From positions 1 through 64,000 of the forward strand of contig JBIOVV010000008.1 in the NCBI GenBank assembly GCA_044867925.1: a stretch of DNA of 64,000 nucleotides, written 5' to 3'. The DNA comes from VRUE01 sp044867925 (GTDB taxonomy: Bacteria > Actinomycetota > Thermoleophilia > Solirubrobacterales > 70-9). How positions within the stretch are numbered: the stretch's first letter is position 1; every line of letters starts with the position of its first letter. The notes beneath the pieces are model-generated. The model did not search any database and was not told where the DNA came from. It was given only the letters and a program-made list of their open reading frames with translations. A program made the position numbers and the translations under genes. Positions 41,687 through 49,619 of the stretch are shown piece by piece.

Positions 41687-42532
41687 ATGATCGAGGTAAA
41701 GACGCAGGCGCAGCTTGAGAAAGCGCTGAAGAAGACAGACAACGGCAGTGACGAGTTGATCGTCTGCATCGGTGGCGGCGACTTCACGCTGCGGGAGAAC
41801 TCGACGGCCACGCTGCGGGAGAACTCGACGGCCACGCTGCTGGAGAACTCGACGGCCACGCTGCGGGAGAACTCGACGGCCACGCTGTGGGGGAACTCGA
41901 CGGCCACGCTGCTGGAGAACTCGACGGCCACGCTGCTGGAGAACTCGACGGCCACGCTGCGGGGGAACTCGACGGCCACGCTGCGGGGGAACTCGACGGC
42001 CACGCTGTGGGGGAACTCGACGGCCAGAGCTTGGGAACGATCGCGGGTAGAGGCGGCCAAGAGCAGCATCGTCATGCAGCACTCCCCGGCGGCGAAGATC
42101 AAAGGCGGCCTCGTCATCGAGATGACGCGACCCGGAACCGGCGCCGAGTGGTGCGAGTTCTATGGCGTCGAGATCCGGAAGGGCGGAGGTCTCTCTCGCA
42201 AGCTCGCCGGCCAAGACGTAGCGATCCTCTTCAAGGCCGTCGGCGAGGATTTCGTCTCAAGCCGCGGCTGCGCTTACGTCCCCGGGACTTCACCGAGCGC
42301 CCCTGACTGGGATGGGGGCGATCGGGAGTGCGGTGGCGGACTGCATTTCTCGCCCCATCCCTTGATGGCCGAAGAGTTCCACGTAGCCCCGGATCACTTC
42401 GTTGCCTGTCCGGTGCTCGTCTCGGAGATCGTGGTCCACCCAAACGGGGCGTATCCCCAGAAGGTGAAGGCTCCTCGCGTTGCCGCCCCCTGCTGGGAGG
42501 TCGATAAGAACGGCAAGCGGGTGGACCGATGA
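41687..42532 (+). CDS. Repeat-containing phage protein, 281 aa
   Basis: After 33 residues come ten perfect-length 8-residue repeats T-L-[R/L/W]-[E/G]-N-S-T-A (about residues 34-113). They probably stack as a beta-solenoid with one strand per repeat, the polar NST at turns. The C-terminal 165 residues (FKAVGEDFVSSRGCAYVPGT, WDGGDRECGGGLHFSPHP) resemble a phage domain I have seen with similar solenoid repeats in actinophages. Function unknown. ATG with AAAGGAGG upstream. Confidence 0.72.
   Translation: MIEVKTQAQLEKALKKTDNGSDELIVCIGGGDFTLRENSTATLRENSTATLLENSTATLRENSTATLWGNSTATLLENSTATLLENSTATLRGNSTATLRGNSTATLWGNSTARAWERSRVEAAKSSIVMQHSPAAKIKGGLVIEMTRPGTGAEWCEFYGVEIRKGGGLSRKLAGQDVAILFKAVGEDFVSSRGCAYVPGTSPSAPDWDGGDRECGGGLHFSPHPLMAEEFHVAPDHFVACPVLVSEIVVHPNGAYPQKVKAPRVAAPCWEVDKNGKRVDR
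41786..42025 (+). repeat. Ten tandem 24-bp in-frame repeats
   Basis: Units of 24 bp (ACGCTGCGGGAGAACTCG...) repeat ten times without length change. Only codons 3 and 4 of a unit vary (CGG, CTG or TGG; GAG or GGG); all other bases are fixed. Such identity indicates recent expansion by slippage or recombination. The direct repeats have no spacers, so it is not a CRISPR. Confidence 0.95.
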
Positions 42533-43065
42533 CCACCGCCACCCTCACCCCCTCAGAGCAGCTTGAGATCGCCGACGGCTTCGCACCCGACTCGGTCTAT
42601 GCAGAACTGAGCGCTGAAGAGCGCGCGATCAGCGACCGGCTCGAGGACGAACACAACCACCGCTGGGCCACGACCCTTGAGCTTCGGAGCCAGAACGAAG
42701 GCTTCAGCATTAAGGGCCTGCGCGACGACGCCCTACGGCGACTCGCAAAGCAGTACCGCCGGCAGATCGAGGACATCGACGATGGCGATCTGAATGACTC
42801 GAAGACGGGCTACCGGCGCCGCATGGTCGCAGCAAAGCTCGCCGACATCGAAGCCGAGCAGGAGTTCCGAGCCGCACTGGCCGAGTCATGGCTAGCCGCC
42901 GATCACGGCACCCATTCCTACACCGGCTACGCGGGTCGGGGCGGACTCAAGGCGGTTGTAGAGAACGGCGCCGAGCCGCCGAGCTACTGGCTCGCCGCGA
43001 AGCTCGATCGCCGCAACTTCGACCAAGGTGAGCCCAGCGTCTTCGAGTGGGAGAAGACGGGCTGA
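42529..43065 (+). CDS. Hypothetical phage protein, 178 aa
   Basis: Mostly helical and charged (SAEERAISDRLEDEHNHRWATTLELRSQ, LRRLAKQYRRQIEDID), with a GYAGRGG turn near residue 135. Overlaps both neighbours (ATGA at the front; shared base at the end). No family was recognised. Confidence 0.6.
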   Translation: MTTATLTPSEQLEIADGFAPDSVYAELSAEERAISDRLEDEHNHRWATTLELRSQNEGFSIKGLRDDALRRLAKQYRRQIEDIDDGDLNDSKTGYRRRMVAAKLADIEAEQEFRAALAESWLAADHGTHSYTGYAGRGGLKAVVENGAEPPSYWLAAKLDRRNFDQGEPSVFEWEKTG

Positions 43066-43268
43066 TGGCGACCGCCACCAGCACCCCCTTCGTCTCTACG
43101 CGCTTCGGGACAGCCGTGGTCGAGGTCGACTCTGGCGACAAGCTCTATGTCCGCCTACGGTCTGGATGGCGCTTCTGGATCCGGGCCGAGAAGTGCGTGC
43201 GCGATGTCCCTCAGCCCTCCTGGTACAGGCAGCCTGAGACTTGTGCGATAGCGGGGTGGGCTCGGTGA
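43065..43268 (+). CDS. Small hypothetical protein, 67 aa
   Basis: Beta-rich N-terminus (STPFVSTRFGTAVVEVDSGDKLYVRL, SGWRFWIRAEKC) like a small barrel. ATG 43065 shares a base with the previous stop. Unknown. Confidence 0.5.
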   Translation: MATATSTPFVSTRFGTAVVEVDSGDKLYVRLRSGWRFWIRAEKCVRDVPQPSWYRQPETCAIAGWAR

Positions 43269-43840
43269 GCGGGGACACGGCGGTGGCCTTGGAGCGCTTC
43301 CCCGACGAGGCGCGGGCGGCAATTCGCAAATCAGCCGCCGACATGAAGCGATGCGACGAAACCCCGGCCGAGGAGTGGGGCGGCCACAAGGGCATCTTCC
43401 TCGCAAACCAAGAGGGCTTCCTTGGCGGCTTCACGCTGCCGCTACTCAATGCCTTGGAGGCGTTGGAGGCGAGGTCGGCAGCAGCCACGATGCTGGCCGA
43501 GTTCCACGAGCGCTTCAACTACGAGCGCACCTCCGACCCTGGGCTGCGACGGACCCTCCACCAGGAGGAGCACGATGAGCTTGTCGAGGCAATCGAGAGT
43601 GGCGACCTCGCTGCCATCGCCCGTGAGCTAGCCGATGTGGTCTACGTCGCCTATGGCTCGGCCTGGTCACTCGGCATCGATCTAGACGCTGCGATCTCCG
43701 AGGTCCAACGCGCCAACCTGAGCAAGCTGGACGACGAAGGTCAGCCGATCCGCCGCGATGACGGCAAGGTGATGAAGGGACCGAACTTCTCGCCGCCTGA
43801 CATGTCGGCTGCTCTACCTGCTTCGGAGGCCACCCAGTGA
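43265..43840 (+). CDS. MazG-like nucleotide pyrophosphohydrolase, 191 aa
   Basis: Residues about 80-160 contain FHERFNYERTSDPG, QEEHDELVEAIESGDLAAIARELADVVYVAYG, the E-x2-E ... E-x2-D metal-binding pattern of MazG/all-alpha NTP pyrophosphatases, which hydrolyse (d)NTPs to monophosphates. The N-terminal part (about 1-78) is helical and not recognised. Phages use such enzymes to adjust nucleotide pools or remove alarmone. GTG start overlapping the previous gene. Confidence 0.82.
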   Translation: MSGDTAVALERFPDEARAAIRKSAADMKRCDETPAEEWGGHKGIFLANQEGFLGGFTLPLLNALEALEARSAAATMLAEFHERFNYERTSDPGLRRTLHQEEHDELVEAIESGDLAAIARELADVVYVAYGSAWSLGIDLDAAISEVQRANLSKLDDEGQPIRRDDGKVMKGPNFSPPDMSAALPASEATQ

Positions 43841-44166
43841 CCTCCGGCCGCCAGCGCAGAGACTCCCGCCGGGTAGGGGTGAGCGAGCAAGCGAGCTGCG
43901 GCTACTGCGGCAGCCTGAAGTTGGAGCCGGTTGACGATGCAGCGACGCCCACAGTTCGGTGCTCGCAGTGTGGAGCTACCTGGAGCCCATCGACCAAGCG
44001 CGAGCGGTGTCACGGAAGCGGACAGGTCGCGTACCAGGACGAGGGCGGCACACACGGGTTCAAACCGTGCCCCGGATGCTCTGACTGCCTATCGCCCGTA
44101 GAACAACAAGCTGCGGCAGGCAACCCCTGTGCCAAGGAACTGCTGGCTAGAGAGGGGCGATCGTGA
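43837..44166 (+). CDS. Zinc-finger protein, 109 aa
   Basis: Two or more zinc knuckles: CGYCGSLK, CSQCGATW (about 21-50) and CPGCSDC later. GTG start in overlap. It resembles zinc-ribbon cofactors found next to nucleotide-metabolism or restriction-related phage genes. Function unknown. Confidence 0.55.
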   Translation: MTSGRQRRDSRRVGVSEQASCGYCGSLKLEPVDDAATPTVRCSQCGATWSPSTKRERCHGSGQVAYQDEGGTHGFKPCPGCSDCLSPVEQQAAAGNPCAKELLAREGRS

Positions 44167-44417
44167 GCCCCGCCCTCCTCGTCACCCTGCACGACCTAGT
44201 CATCGGCTTCATCGTGACTATCTCCGTAGTCGGTCTCACTGGCCTCGTTGCCTGCATCTTCTTCAAGGGCGCTCATTCCAATGAGCCGGCCTCACCGCGC
44301 CGTGAACCCAAAGATCCAGCAGCGCTTGACGACTGGCTTGCTGCAGAGGAACCGCTTCTCGACTTCAAGGTCTACGAGCGGTCAAGTGCTTCCACCTCTA
44401 CGGGAGGGGCACGGTGA
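44163..44417 (+). CDS. Single-pass membrane protein, 84 aa
   Basis: One hydrophobic helix (LVIGFIVTISVVGLTGLVACIFF, about residues 12-34) then a polar, acidic cytoplasm-like tail. GTG start overlapping the upstream gene; stop overlapping the next. Early-expressed phage membrane proteins may act in exclusion; no direct evidence here. Confidence 0.6.
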   Translation: MSPALLVTLHDLVIGFIVTISVVGLTGLVACIFFKGAHSNEPASPRREPKDPAALDDWLAAEEPLLDFKVYERSSASTSTGGAR

Positions 44418-44746
44418 GTTTCGACCACAAAGACTTTCGCGACGTCCCGGTCCCGGCCACCAACGAGTTGCTCGAGGCTCGTGAGCGCATGGATGCAGGG
44501 CTGCGTCTTGCGTGTCCGCATCTCTTCGACCGCACACGCGAGGCGCAGGGATCGATACCCCCTCCCCTCGACGCCGAGGTAGCCAAACGGGTCTCCTCCA
44601 AGCTGCTCGACGCCCAGGCAGATATCCGTGCCGCGGCGTTCGAGATACCGCTCGAGGGTGAGATCCAGTTGCACAAGCAGCTCAATGCCCTTGTCAATCA
44701 GATCGACGACATTGGCGCGGTGCTGGCAGAGAGGTTCGGGTCTTAG
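44414..44746 (+). CDS. Hypothetical early phage protein, 110 aa
   Basis: A helical protein with one CPHLF segment and a heptad-like C-terminal half (IQLHKQLNALVNQIDDIGAVLAERFG). GTG start. The next gene starts 2 nt after its stop. Unknown. Confidence 0.5.
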   Translation: MSFDHKDFRDVPVPATNELLEARERMDAGLRLACPHLFDRTREAQGSIPPPLDAEVAKRVSSKLLDAQADIRAAAFEIPLEGEIQLHKQLNALVNQIDDIGAVLAERFGS

Positions 44747-44748
44747 TC

Positions 44749-45303
44749 GTGAGCGGCACTGAGCTTGTCGAGATTCAGCCGGGCGACGCCCAAGAGATAG
44801 CGCCGATCCAGGTTGCGGCCCCAGCATCTCTCTTTCGAACCGATGATCCCGTAGAGGTTCTAAGGAAGGCGAAGGCCGTCGCCGACGCACTTGCACCTGT
44901 CATCCGCGAAGCCGGGTTGGTCGCGACGATCCAAGGCAAGGACTATCTGCAGGTAGAGGCTTGGCAAACGCTTGGCCAGCAGGTTGGGGTTACTCCAGTT
45001 GTCGTGTCGACCAAACGGCTGACCGACCCCGATGGCTGGGAAGCCCGGTGTGAGGCGCGAACGCTCGATGGTCGGACGATCGGCGCCGCCGACTCGATGT
45101 GCCTTCGTGACGAGGACCGTTGGAAGGACTCCGAGGACTTCGAGATCCGCTCGATGGCACAGACGAGAGCGATGTCACGCGCTCGGGCGGCTAATGATCT
45201 GCGCAAGGCGGCAACCGACTTCGAGGCATCCAAGAACACCGAAACGCCCGACGTGCACCAATCCGAGGGTGACCTCAACGATGGGGAGGACGTCCCGTTT
45301 TGA
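44749..45303 (+). CDS. Conserved-type phage protein, possible DNA-metabolism role, 184 aa
   Basis: LFRTDDPVEVLRKAKAVADAL, then AGLVATIQGKDYLQVEAWQTLGQQVGVTP and a conserved-looking DFEIRSMAQTRAMSRARAAN near residue 140. I have seen similar R-S-M-A-Q-T-R segments in actinophage proteins without an assigned function. The alternating strands and acidic C-terminus (EGDLNDGEDVPF) resemble ssDNA-binding or annealing proteins, but this is a guess. GTG start. Confidence 0.55.
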   Translation: MSGTELVEIQPGDAQEIAPIQVAAPASLFRTDDPVEVLRKAKAVADALAPVIREAGLVATIQGKDYLQVEAWQTLGQQVGVTPVVVSTKRLTDPDGWEARCEARTLDGRTIGAADSMCLRDEDRWKDSEDFEIRSMAQTRAMSRARAANDLRKAATDFEASKNTETPDVHQSEGDLNDGEDVPF

Positions 45304-45476
45304 AGGCCACGATGTCTGTAGCCGAGCTGGAAGTCCGGGCGCACTCCGTCGCTCCCACTAGCGATACCCGTTGGGAGTTCGGGCAGGAGGTTGAGCGCGA
45401 GCGGCAGATGCTGATCGACGGTGACGAGTACCTCGCCCGCCAGGACGATGAGTCAACGGTAGGGGCGGGCTTGTGA
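45300..45476 (+). CDS. Small hypothetical protein, 58 aa
   Basis: TTG 45300 overlaps the previous stop; an ATG at 45312 is the alternative. Mostly acidic, with one strand (AELEVRAHSVAP) and a helix (FGQEVERERQMLID). The stop overlaps the next GTG. Confidence 0.4.
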   Translation: MKATMSVAELEVRAHSVAPTSDTRWEFGQEVERERQMLIDGDEYLARQDDESTVGAGL

Positions 45477-45841
45477 GCGCCTCCATCTGCAGCCGCTGCG
45501 CCGAGCCACAGGTGCAGCCCAGTGGAAACCCCCTGAAGCTCTGCGCCTTTTGCGCCGGCGAACTGACGCACTCTGCGGTCGATCAGCTCGCCGCTTGGCA
45601 GGGACCAGGGGACCGGGCAAAGCTCAAGCGCTCAGAGGCGATCGACGGGTTGCGCCAGCTGGGCTGCACTGAGGAGCAGGTACTTAGAGCTCGGGCCAGA
45701 GTCTTCGACCGAGCCAAGGGGGAGACCCTGAAGGTCTACCGGCGGGGTGCTCGGTATCTGCGCTGGGACGCCCGTGATCTCCTTGTGCGGAACCGGTCCG
45801 CCCAGAAGGTTGTGCGTGAGGCACTGGAGGCCGCTTCGTGA
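45473..45841 (+). CDS. Zinc-knuckle HTH-like protein, 122 aa
   Basis: CSRCAEP and CAFCAGE form two CxxC pairs (about residues 6-30). A helical segment follows (DRAKLKRSEAIDGLRQLGCTEEQVLRARARV), then basic C-terminal helices (RRGARYLRWDARDLLVRNRS). It could bind DNA. GTG start overlapping both neighbours. Unknown. Confidence 0.55.
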   Translation: MSASICSRCAEPQVQPSGNPLKLCAFCAGELTHSAVDQLAAWQGPGDRAKLKRSEAIDGLRQLGCTEEQVLRARARVFDRAKGETLKVYRRGARYLRWDARDLLVRNRSAQKVVREALEAAS

Positions 45842-46327
45842 GCTGGCAAGTCCTCCAAGGCAACTGCATCGAGGTCATGGCCGAGATGGAGGAGGCGTCC
45901 GTCGACGCTGTGGTTTGCGATCCGCCCTACGGGATCGGCTTCATGGGCCGGGAGTGGGATTCGTTCTCGCCGGCGAGAGTCGCGCATCACGCGGAGGCCG
46001 TCCGGCGGAAGAGCACCGAGAAGGCCAGCGAGCAATACCAGAACCGATTCGGCAAATCGCAGGGTGGCGGTGTCCCGATCAAGTACGACGAGTCGCTGTT
46101 CGCCAATCGTCGATTTCAGGTTTGGTGTGAGGAATGGGGGCGCGAGTGCTTGCGCGTCCTCAAGCCGGGAGGCCACCTCCTCGCCTCCTGCGGCTCCCGC
46201 ACCTACCAGCGACTCGCCTGTGGGATCGAAGACGCCGGCTTTGAGATCCGCGACTCGATCATGTGGCTGCAAGGCGCAGGTTTCCCGAAGTCGCGCAATC
46301 TGGACCGTCTGCGAGGAAAGCAATTCT

Positions 46328-46819
46328 GTGGCTGTGAAGCCGAACCGTCGTCCAAACACGACTTGTGTGATGTGCCCGGCCCGGATGTATCGGCGACCGA
46401 AGCAACTTCGGGAAGGGAAGGGCCGGTACTGCTCGAGGGCGTGCCGCAACCGGGCGCACCCGAGAGCAGGCCCCCGACCGGGGACGGGGATGGCGGGGAG
46501 CAGAAATCCAGCCTGGAAAGGCGGGGTGACCTTCTGGCGGAAGGCGGGGAACTACCCCGCGATCAAGTACGTGAAGGCGCCGGCGTGGGCGCTGCCGATG
46601 GCTCGCAAGGACGGGTACATCATGGAGCACCGGCTGCTGATGGCGGAACGGATCCGGCGGCTGCTGACGAGGACCGAAGTGGTACACCACTTGGACCACG
46701 ATCCGATGAACAACGCGCCGGAGAACCTGGAGTTGTGGCCGACCAACGGCTCTCACAAGATGGGCGAGGTTGGCCGAATTGCGACGGGTGCGGGTTGCCG
46801 GTTGTCCCCCGCGGTCTAG
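46328..46819 (+). CDS. HNH homing-type endonuclease inside the methyltransferase gene (first insertion), 163 aa
   Basis: GTG 46328 is preceded by GAGGAAAG 7 nt upstream. The protein starts with a treble-clef-like part (TCVMCPARMYRRP, YCSRACRNR), then an AWKGG module, and the HNH core at the end: EHRLLMAERIRRLLTRTEV, VVHHLDHDPMNNAPENLELW, with the catalytic H-H and N. It is in a frame two bases shifted from the methyltransferase and sits in the variable linker after GFPKSRNLDR. Free-standing HNH genes of this type cut DNA lacking the insertion and so spread themselves. Confidence 0.88.
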   Translation: MAVKPNRRPNTTCVMCPARMYRRPKQLREGKGRYCSRACRNRAHPRAGPRPGTGMAGSRNPAWKGGVTFWRKAGNYPAIKYVKAPAWALPMARKDGYIMEHRLLMAERIRRLLTRTEVVHHLDHDPMNNAPENLELWPTNGSHKMGEVGRIATGAGCRLSPAV

Positions 46820-47474
46820 GCACCGCCCTCAAGCCCGCCCACGAGCCCATCGTTGTAGCCCGCAAGCCCTTCAAGGGCACCGTGGCTTCGAACGTGTTGG
46901 AGCACGGGACGGGGGCGATCAACGTGGATGCGTGTCGGGTCGGAACCGAGGAGGTGCTTGGCCGGACGAACCACACGACAAGCCGGTTCATCGACAGCGC
47001 CAACGGCAGCCGCGATGCGCACGATCGAACGGTCACCCTCAAGAACTCCGAAGGCAAGGGCCGCTGGCCAGCCAACGTAGTCCTCTCGCACTCCTCCAGG
47101 TGCGAGCCGGTGGGGTCCAGGGTCCTCAAGGGAGACCAGCGAGACACCGGCAACGGGAAGCGCGCAGGCGGCTTTGCTGACGTTGGCGCCGAGTCAGGCG
47201 ATGGGGAGCCCAACGCGGCGGTCTACGGCGCCGAGACGATTACCGAGTGGAGCTGCGCCCCCGGCTGCCCGGTAGCCGAGCTGGATGTGCAGAGCGGGGT
47301 GTTGCAGAGCGTGTCTCGGGCCGAGGGCGTGCGAAACGGCATGGGCTTCCACGGCGCCAGCGGGGACGGGGGCCCGGCGATCGTCGGCAGTTCCGGCGGT
47401 GCCTCCCGCTTCTTCTACTGCGCCAAGACCTCTCGGGTAGAGAGGAATGCGGGGCTGGGGGGAAGGAGCTGTGA

Positions 47475-47864
47475 TTGCCAGACCACATCACCAAAAAGGG
47501 ATACCTGCGCGGCCGGCGAGAAAGTCGCGCACGACTCATCCACCACTGGACCTGGGAAGAGCACCATGGACCGATCCCAGACGGACACCAAGTCCATCAC
47601 CGCAACGAAGACAAGCTCGACAACCGGATCGAGAACCTCGAACTGGTCAGCACAGTCGACCACAAGCGGATCCATTCCGAGCACTACCGACGAGCCGACG
47701 ACGGAAGCTGGGAGCGAGATTGCTCCGTCTGTGGGGAGTGGAAGGCCGCAAGCGAAGAGCACTTCTACACCAACAAGCGGGGCTGGATTCTCTACGGCCG
47801 ATGCCGACCCTGCCACATCCAGGTTGTCGTCCAAGCCAAGCAGCAGCGTCGGCAGCGGAAATAG
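47475..47864 (+). CDS. HNH endonuclease inside the methyltransferase gene (second insertion), 129 aa
   Basis: TTG start with GGAAGGAG upstream. The core is IHHWTWEEHHGPIPDGHQVHHRNEDKLDNRIENLELVS (about residues 22-60), an intact H-N-H site, followed by a zinc motif (CSVCGEWK ... CRPCH). It lies in the linker between FYCAKTSRVERNAG and CPDCGG of the methyltransferase. Its type differs from the first HNH, so the two arrived independently. Confidence 0.9.
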   Translation: MPDHITKKGYLRGRRESRARLIHHWTWEEHHGPIPDGHQVHHRNEDKLDNRIENLELVSTVDHKRIHSEHYRRADDGSWERDCSVCGEWKAASEEHFYTNKRGWILYGRCRPCHIQVVVQAKQQRRQRK

Positions 47865-47893
47865 CTGCTGCCCCGACTGCGGGGGGGTGATCG

Positions 47894-47919
47894 GGGGTGC
47901 GCTTCGCAATGCGCACCCC
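47894..47919 (+). other. Perfect 9-bp hairpin at the broken methyltransferase junction
   Basis: GGGGTGCGC (47894-47902) pairs with GCGCACCCC (47911-47919) around an 8-nt loop. The right arm encodes the A-H-P of the conserved HPTVKP motif, and the frame break follows 3 bases later. It may be part of a terminator or mobile-element end, or it may have caused the indel. Confidence 0.6.
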
Positions 47920-48241
47920 ACTTAGGACCGTCAAGCCCATCAACCTCATGCGCTGGCTGGTCCGCCTCGTCACCTCGCCGGGCGGTACCTGCCTTGATCC
48001 CTTCCTCGGCTCCGGTTCAACTGGCTGCGCAGCAGTACTTGAGGGCTTCGACTTCATCGGCATCGAGAGAGAACCCGAGTACGTCGACATCGCCAATGCT
48101 CGGATCGAGTTTTGGGCCCAGCACGTAGGGCGAGAGGTCGACGAGGTACTCGGTCTCTACTCGGCGAGTCGGCGCTCTGAGGCTGCGCACGCGGAGCAGG
48201 GTCAGATCACGCTGGAGGAAGCACTGGAGGCCGCAGCGTGA
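47909..48241 (+). pseudogene. C-terminal part of the adenine methyltransferase in a shifted frame
   Basis: TVKPINLMRWLVRLVTSPGG and DPFLGSGSTGCAAVLEGFDFIGIEREPEYV give the AdoMet-binding motif (F-x-G-S-G-x-T-x-x-A) that the upstream frame lacks. Seven bases (TAGGACC, 47923-47929) between HPT and VKP put it out of frame. Removing seven bases would restore HPTVKP exactly. It could still be translated from ATG 47909 or GTG 47897 as a separate fragment, but no ribosome site is visible. It overlaps the next gene (GTGA). Confidence 0.8.
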
Positions 48242-49086
48242 GCGCCGCCCGAACATGCAAATGGCGCGAGTGCCGTCGCCAGCTCATCACTCAACGAGCA
48301 GACGCCGACTTCTGCGGGCCAGATTGTAAGAACGCCTGGCACAACGAGGAGAGGCGCAAGCGGGGTACTACGGATAAACGTTTCAAAGGCCTTGAGGGCG
48401 CTGGAAAGCACCCCCTCGCCGACGCCAGGGCGCTCCAAGAAACCTCCGAACTCAAGTCCCACTGGTCCCAAGTCATCTATCAGGGGATCGTCAGCCGGCT
48501 CGAACACGGGCCCGTACACGCCGACGACCTTGAGCCACTCTTCCCGGCTAACGACGAGGAGCGCTCCATGTGCCGCAAACTCGTCGGCGCCCAGTTCGGC
48601 TCACTCGCCTCCCGGCGCTACATACACGAGGTAGATCGCCGCAAGTCCTCGGCGCCCTCTCGAAAGGGTGCCAAGTCGGGAGTCTTCGAGTTCACACGTA
48701 AGGGCAGGGAAAAGCTCGCCGGAGTGGGGGGAGGGTTCGCGGCTAGTTCTCCGTCGGCCACCGCGACCGGTCACTCCCCCCATTCGGGCGAGACCGCCCC
48801 AGCATCCCGGGAAGGGACCGCCGGTTCAATCATCACCGGCACCCTCGACAGGCCAAGTGCAAAGGATGACTGCACAGAATCCTCTGGTGCCCGGGGCAGT
48901 AACGTCGCAGCCAACTCCCCAGCGGGAGGGTCAGACAACGATCTGACCCGTCAGCGTCAATCGGGCCGTCAGCTTGGAGACGTTCCCGCTGGGGAGGCTG
49001 TGACCTCTGAGGGTGATGCGCTTCAACTGCTGCCGCCGGCCGATGAGAAGGCGAGGATGAGCGCGGGTGGGGAGGCGACGACGTGA
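48238..49086 (+). CDS. Zinc-finger protein with long low-complexity tail, 282 aa
   Basis: N-terminal CKWRECRRQL ... DFCGPDCKNAWHNEERRKRG (residues about 7-42) is a zinc finger with a basic helix like those of DNA-binding proteins. The middle (about 70-160) may be winged-helix-like (VSRLEHGPVHADDLEPLF, REKLAGVG). The last 120 residues are S, A, G and T rich and probably disordered. GTG start in overlap with the methyltransferase fragment. Confidence 0.6.
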   Translation: MSAARTCKWRECRRQLITQRADADFCGPDCKNAWHNEERRKRGTTDKRFKGLEGAGKHPLADARALQETSELKSHWSQVIYQGIVSRLEHGPVHADDLEPLFPANDEERSMCRKLVGAQFGSLASRRYIHEVDRRKSSAPSRKGAKSGVFEFTRKGREKLAGVGGGFAASSPSATATGHSPHSGETAPASREGTAGSIITGTLDRPSAKDDCTESSGARGSNVAANSPAGGSDNDLTRQRQSGRQLGDVPAGEAVTSEGDALQLLPPADEKARMSAGGEATT

Positions 49087-49193
49087 TCTCCCCGACCGCA
49101 CAAGAGATCCGCGTGCAGCGCCGGACCTGGGCCCGCCGCAAGTGCCCTGTTCATGGCCCCGCAGCCCCGCAAGCAACCACGGGAGCAGCTTGA
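49083..49193 (+). CDS. Tiny basic protein, 36 aa
   Basis: GTG overlapping the previous stop gives SPTAQEIRVQRRTWARRKCPVHG and a polar end. Coupling supports expression. Unknown. Confidence 0.4.
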   Translation: MISPTAQEIRVQRRTWARRKCPVHGPAAPQATTGAA

Positions 49194-49244
49194 GAGGCAA
49201 TGCCGTGGCAGGGGACGATCGACAACTGCGGGGCGGGTCGGTAG

Positions 49245-49619
49245 ATGCCGAGCGAACTTCCGTTCATGAAGCTCTGGGTCGACGCCGCACTCGCCGACGC
49301 GATCGAGATGGGGCTGACAGACGAGGAGTTCGGTGCGTACTGGAAGCTCCTGCTGATCGCCTGGCAGCGGGGGTCGATCTTTGCCGACGTGGCGGCCAAC
49401 GCTCGCTTCCTTTCCTCTTCACCACAGCGCCTCAAAAAACTGTGGCCGTCCTTTGCCCACAAGTGGCACCCGGACGACAACGGTGGTTTGGTCAACTTGA
49501 AGATGGAGGATGTACGCACCGAGGCTCTCGGCAAGTCCGAGTCGGCTCGGAAGGCAGCCGAGGCTCGCTGGGAGCGGGAACGCCGCCGCAAAGAAGCCGA
49601 ACAGAAAGCGGCTGCCTGA
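49245..49619 (+). CDS. DUF1376-like replication-initiation protein, 124 aa
   Basis: MPSELPFMKLWVDAALADAIEMGLTDEEFGAYWKLLLIAWQRGSIF matches the DUF1376 opening (P-F-x-x-x-W ... L-x-x-x-E-x-G-x-Y-x-x-L-L-x-x-W), found in phage proteins that act as replication initiators. Cut short after the charged helix (RKAAEARWERERRRKEAEQKAAA); many homologs are longer. A GCATTGC-rich stretch follows at once. ATG 49245. Confidence 0.7.
   Translation: MPSELPFMKLWVDAALADAIEMGLTDEEFGAYWKLLLIAWQRGSIFADVAANARFLSSSPQRLKKLWPSFAHKWHPDDNGGLVNLKMEDVRTEALGKSESARKAAEARWERERRRKEAEQKAAA

Larger units (their letters stand above)
45838..47925 (+). pseudogene. N-terminal and middle part of an adenine methyltransferase, invaded by two HNH genes
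   Basis: The first 160 residues contain VVCDPPYGIGFMG (motif IV, DPPY) and CLRVLKPGGHLLASCGSRTYQRLACGIEDAGFEI, and the middle part restarts at GTALKPAHEPIVVARKPFKG, HGTGAINVDACRVG, RWPANVVLSHS, RFFYCAKTSR. Between and after these sit two HNH genes in another frame. The frame reads on across both, but the amino acids there are low-complexity translations of the endonuclease genes. The frame ends at TAG 47923, just after HPT of the conserved HPTVKP motif. The remainder of the enzyme is in the next frame. Confidence 0.85.

Noticed and set aside
41786..42025. Tandem repeats as a CRISPR array
   Set aside because: The 24-bp units abut with no spacers and keep a reading frame inside a gene; no cas genes are near.
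41786..42025. Diversity-generating retroelement target
   Set aside because: Variation is between tandem units, not at adenines of a template, and no reverse transcriptase or template repeat is present in the window.
46064..46327. Upstream extension of the first HNH frame
   Set aside because: This part is a shadow of the methyltransferase core; the treble-clef start and ribosome site place the HNH start at GTG 46328.
45838..47925. Group I intron splicing as explanation for the interrupted methyltransferase
   Set aside because: No recognisable intron core was seen, and joining any visible ends would lose conserved linker sequence; both HNH genes have their own ribosome sites as free-standing genes do. 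Not excluded, but unsupported.
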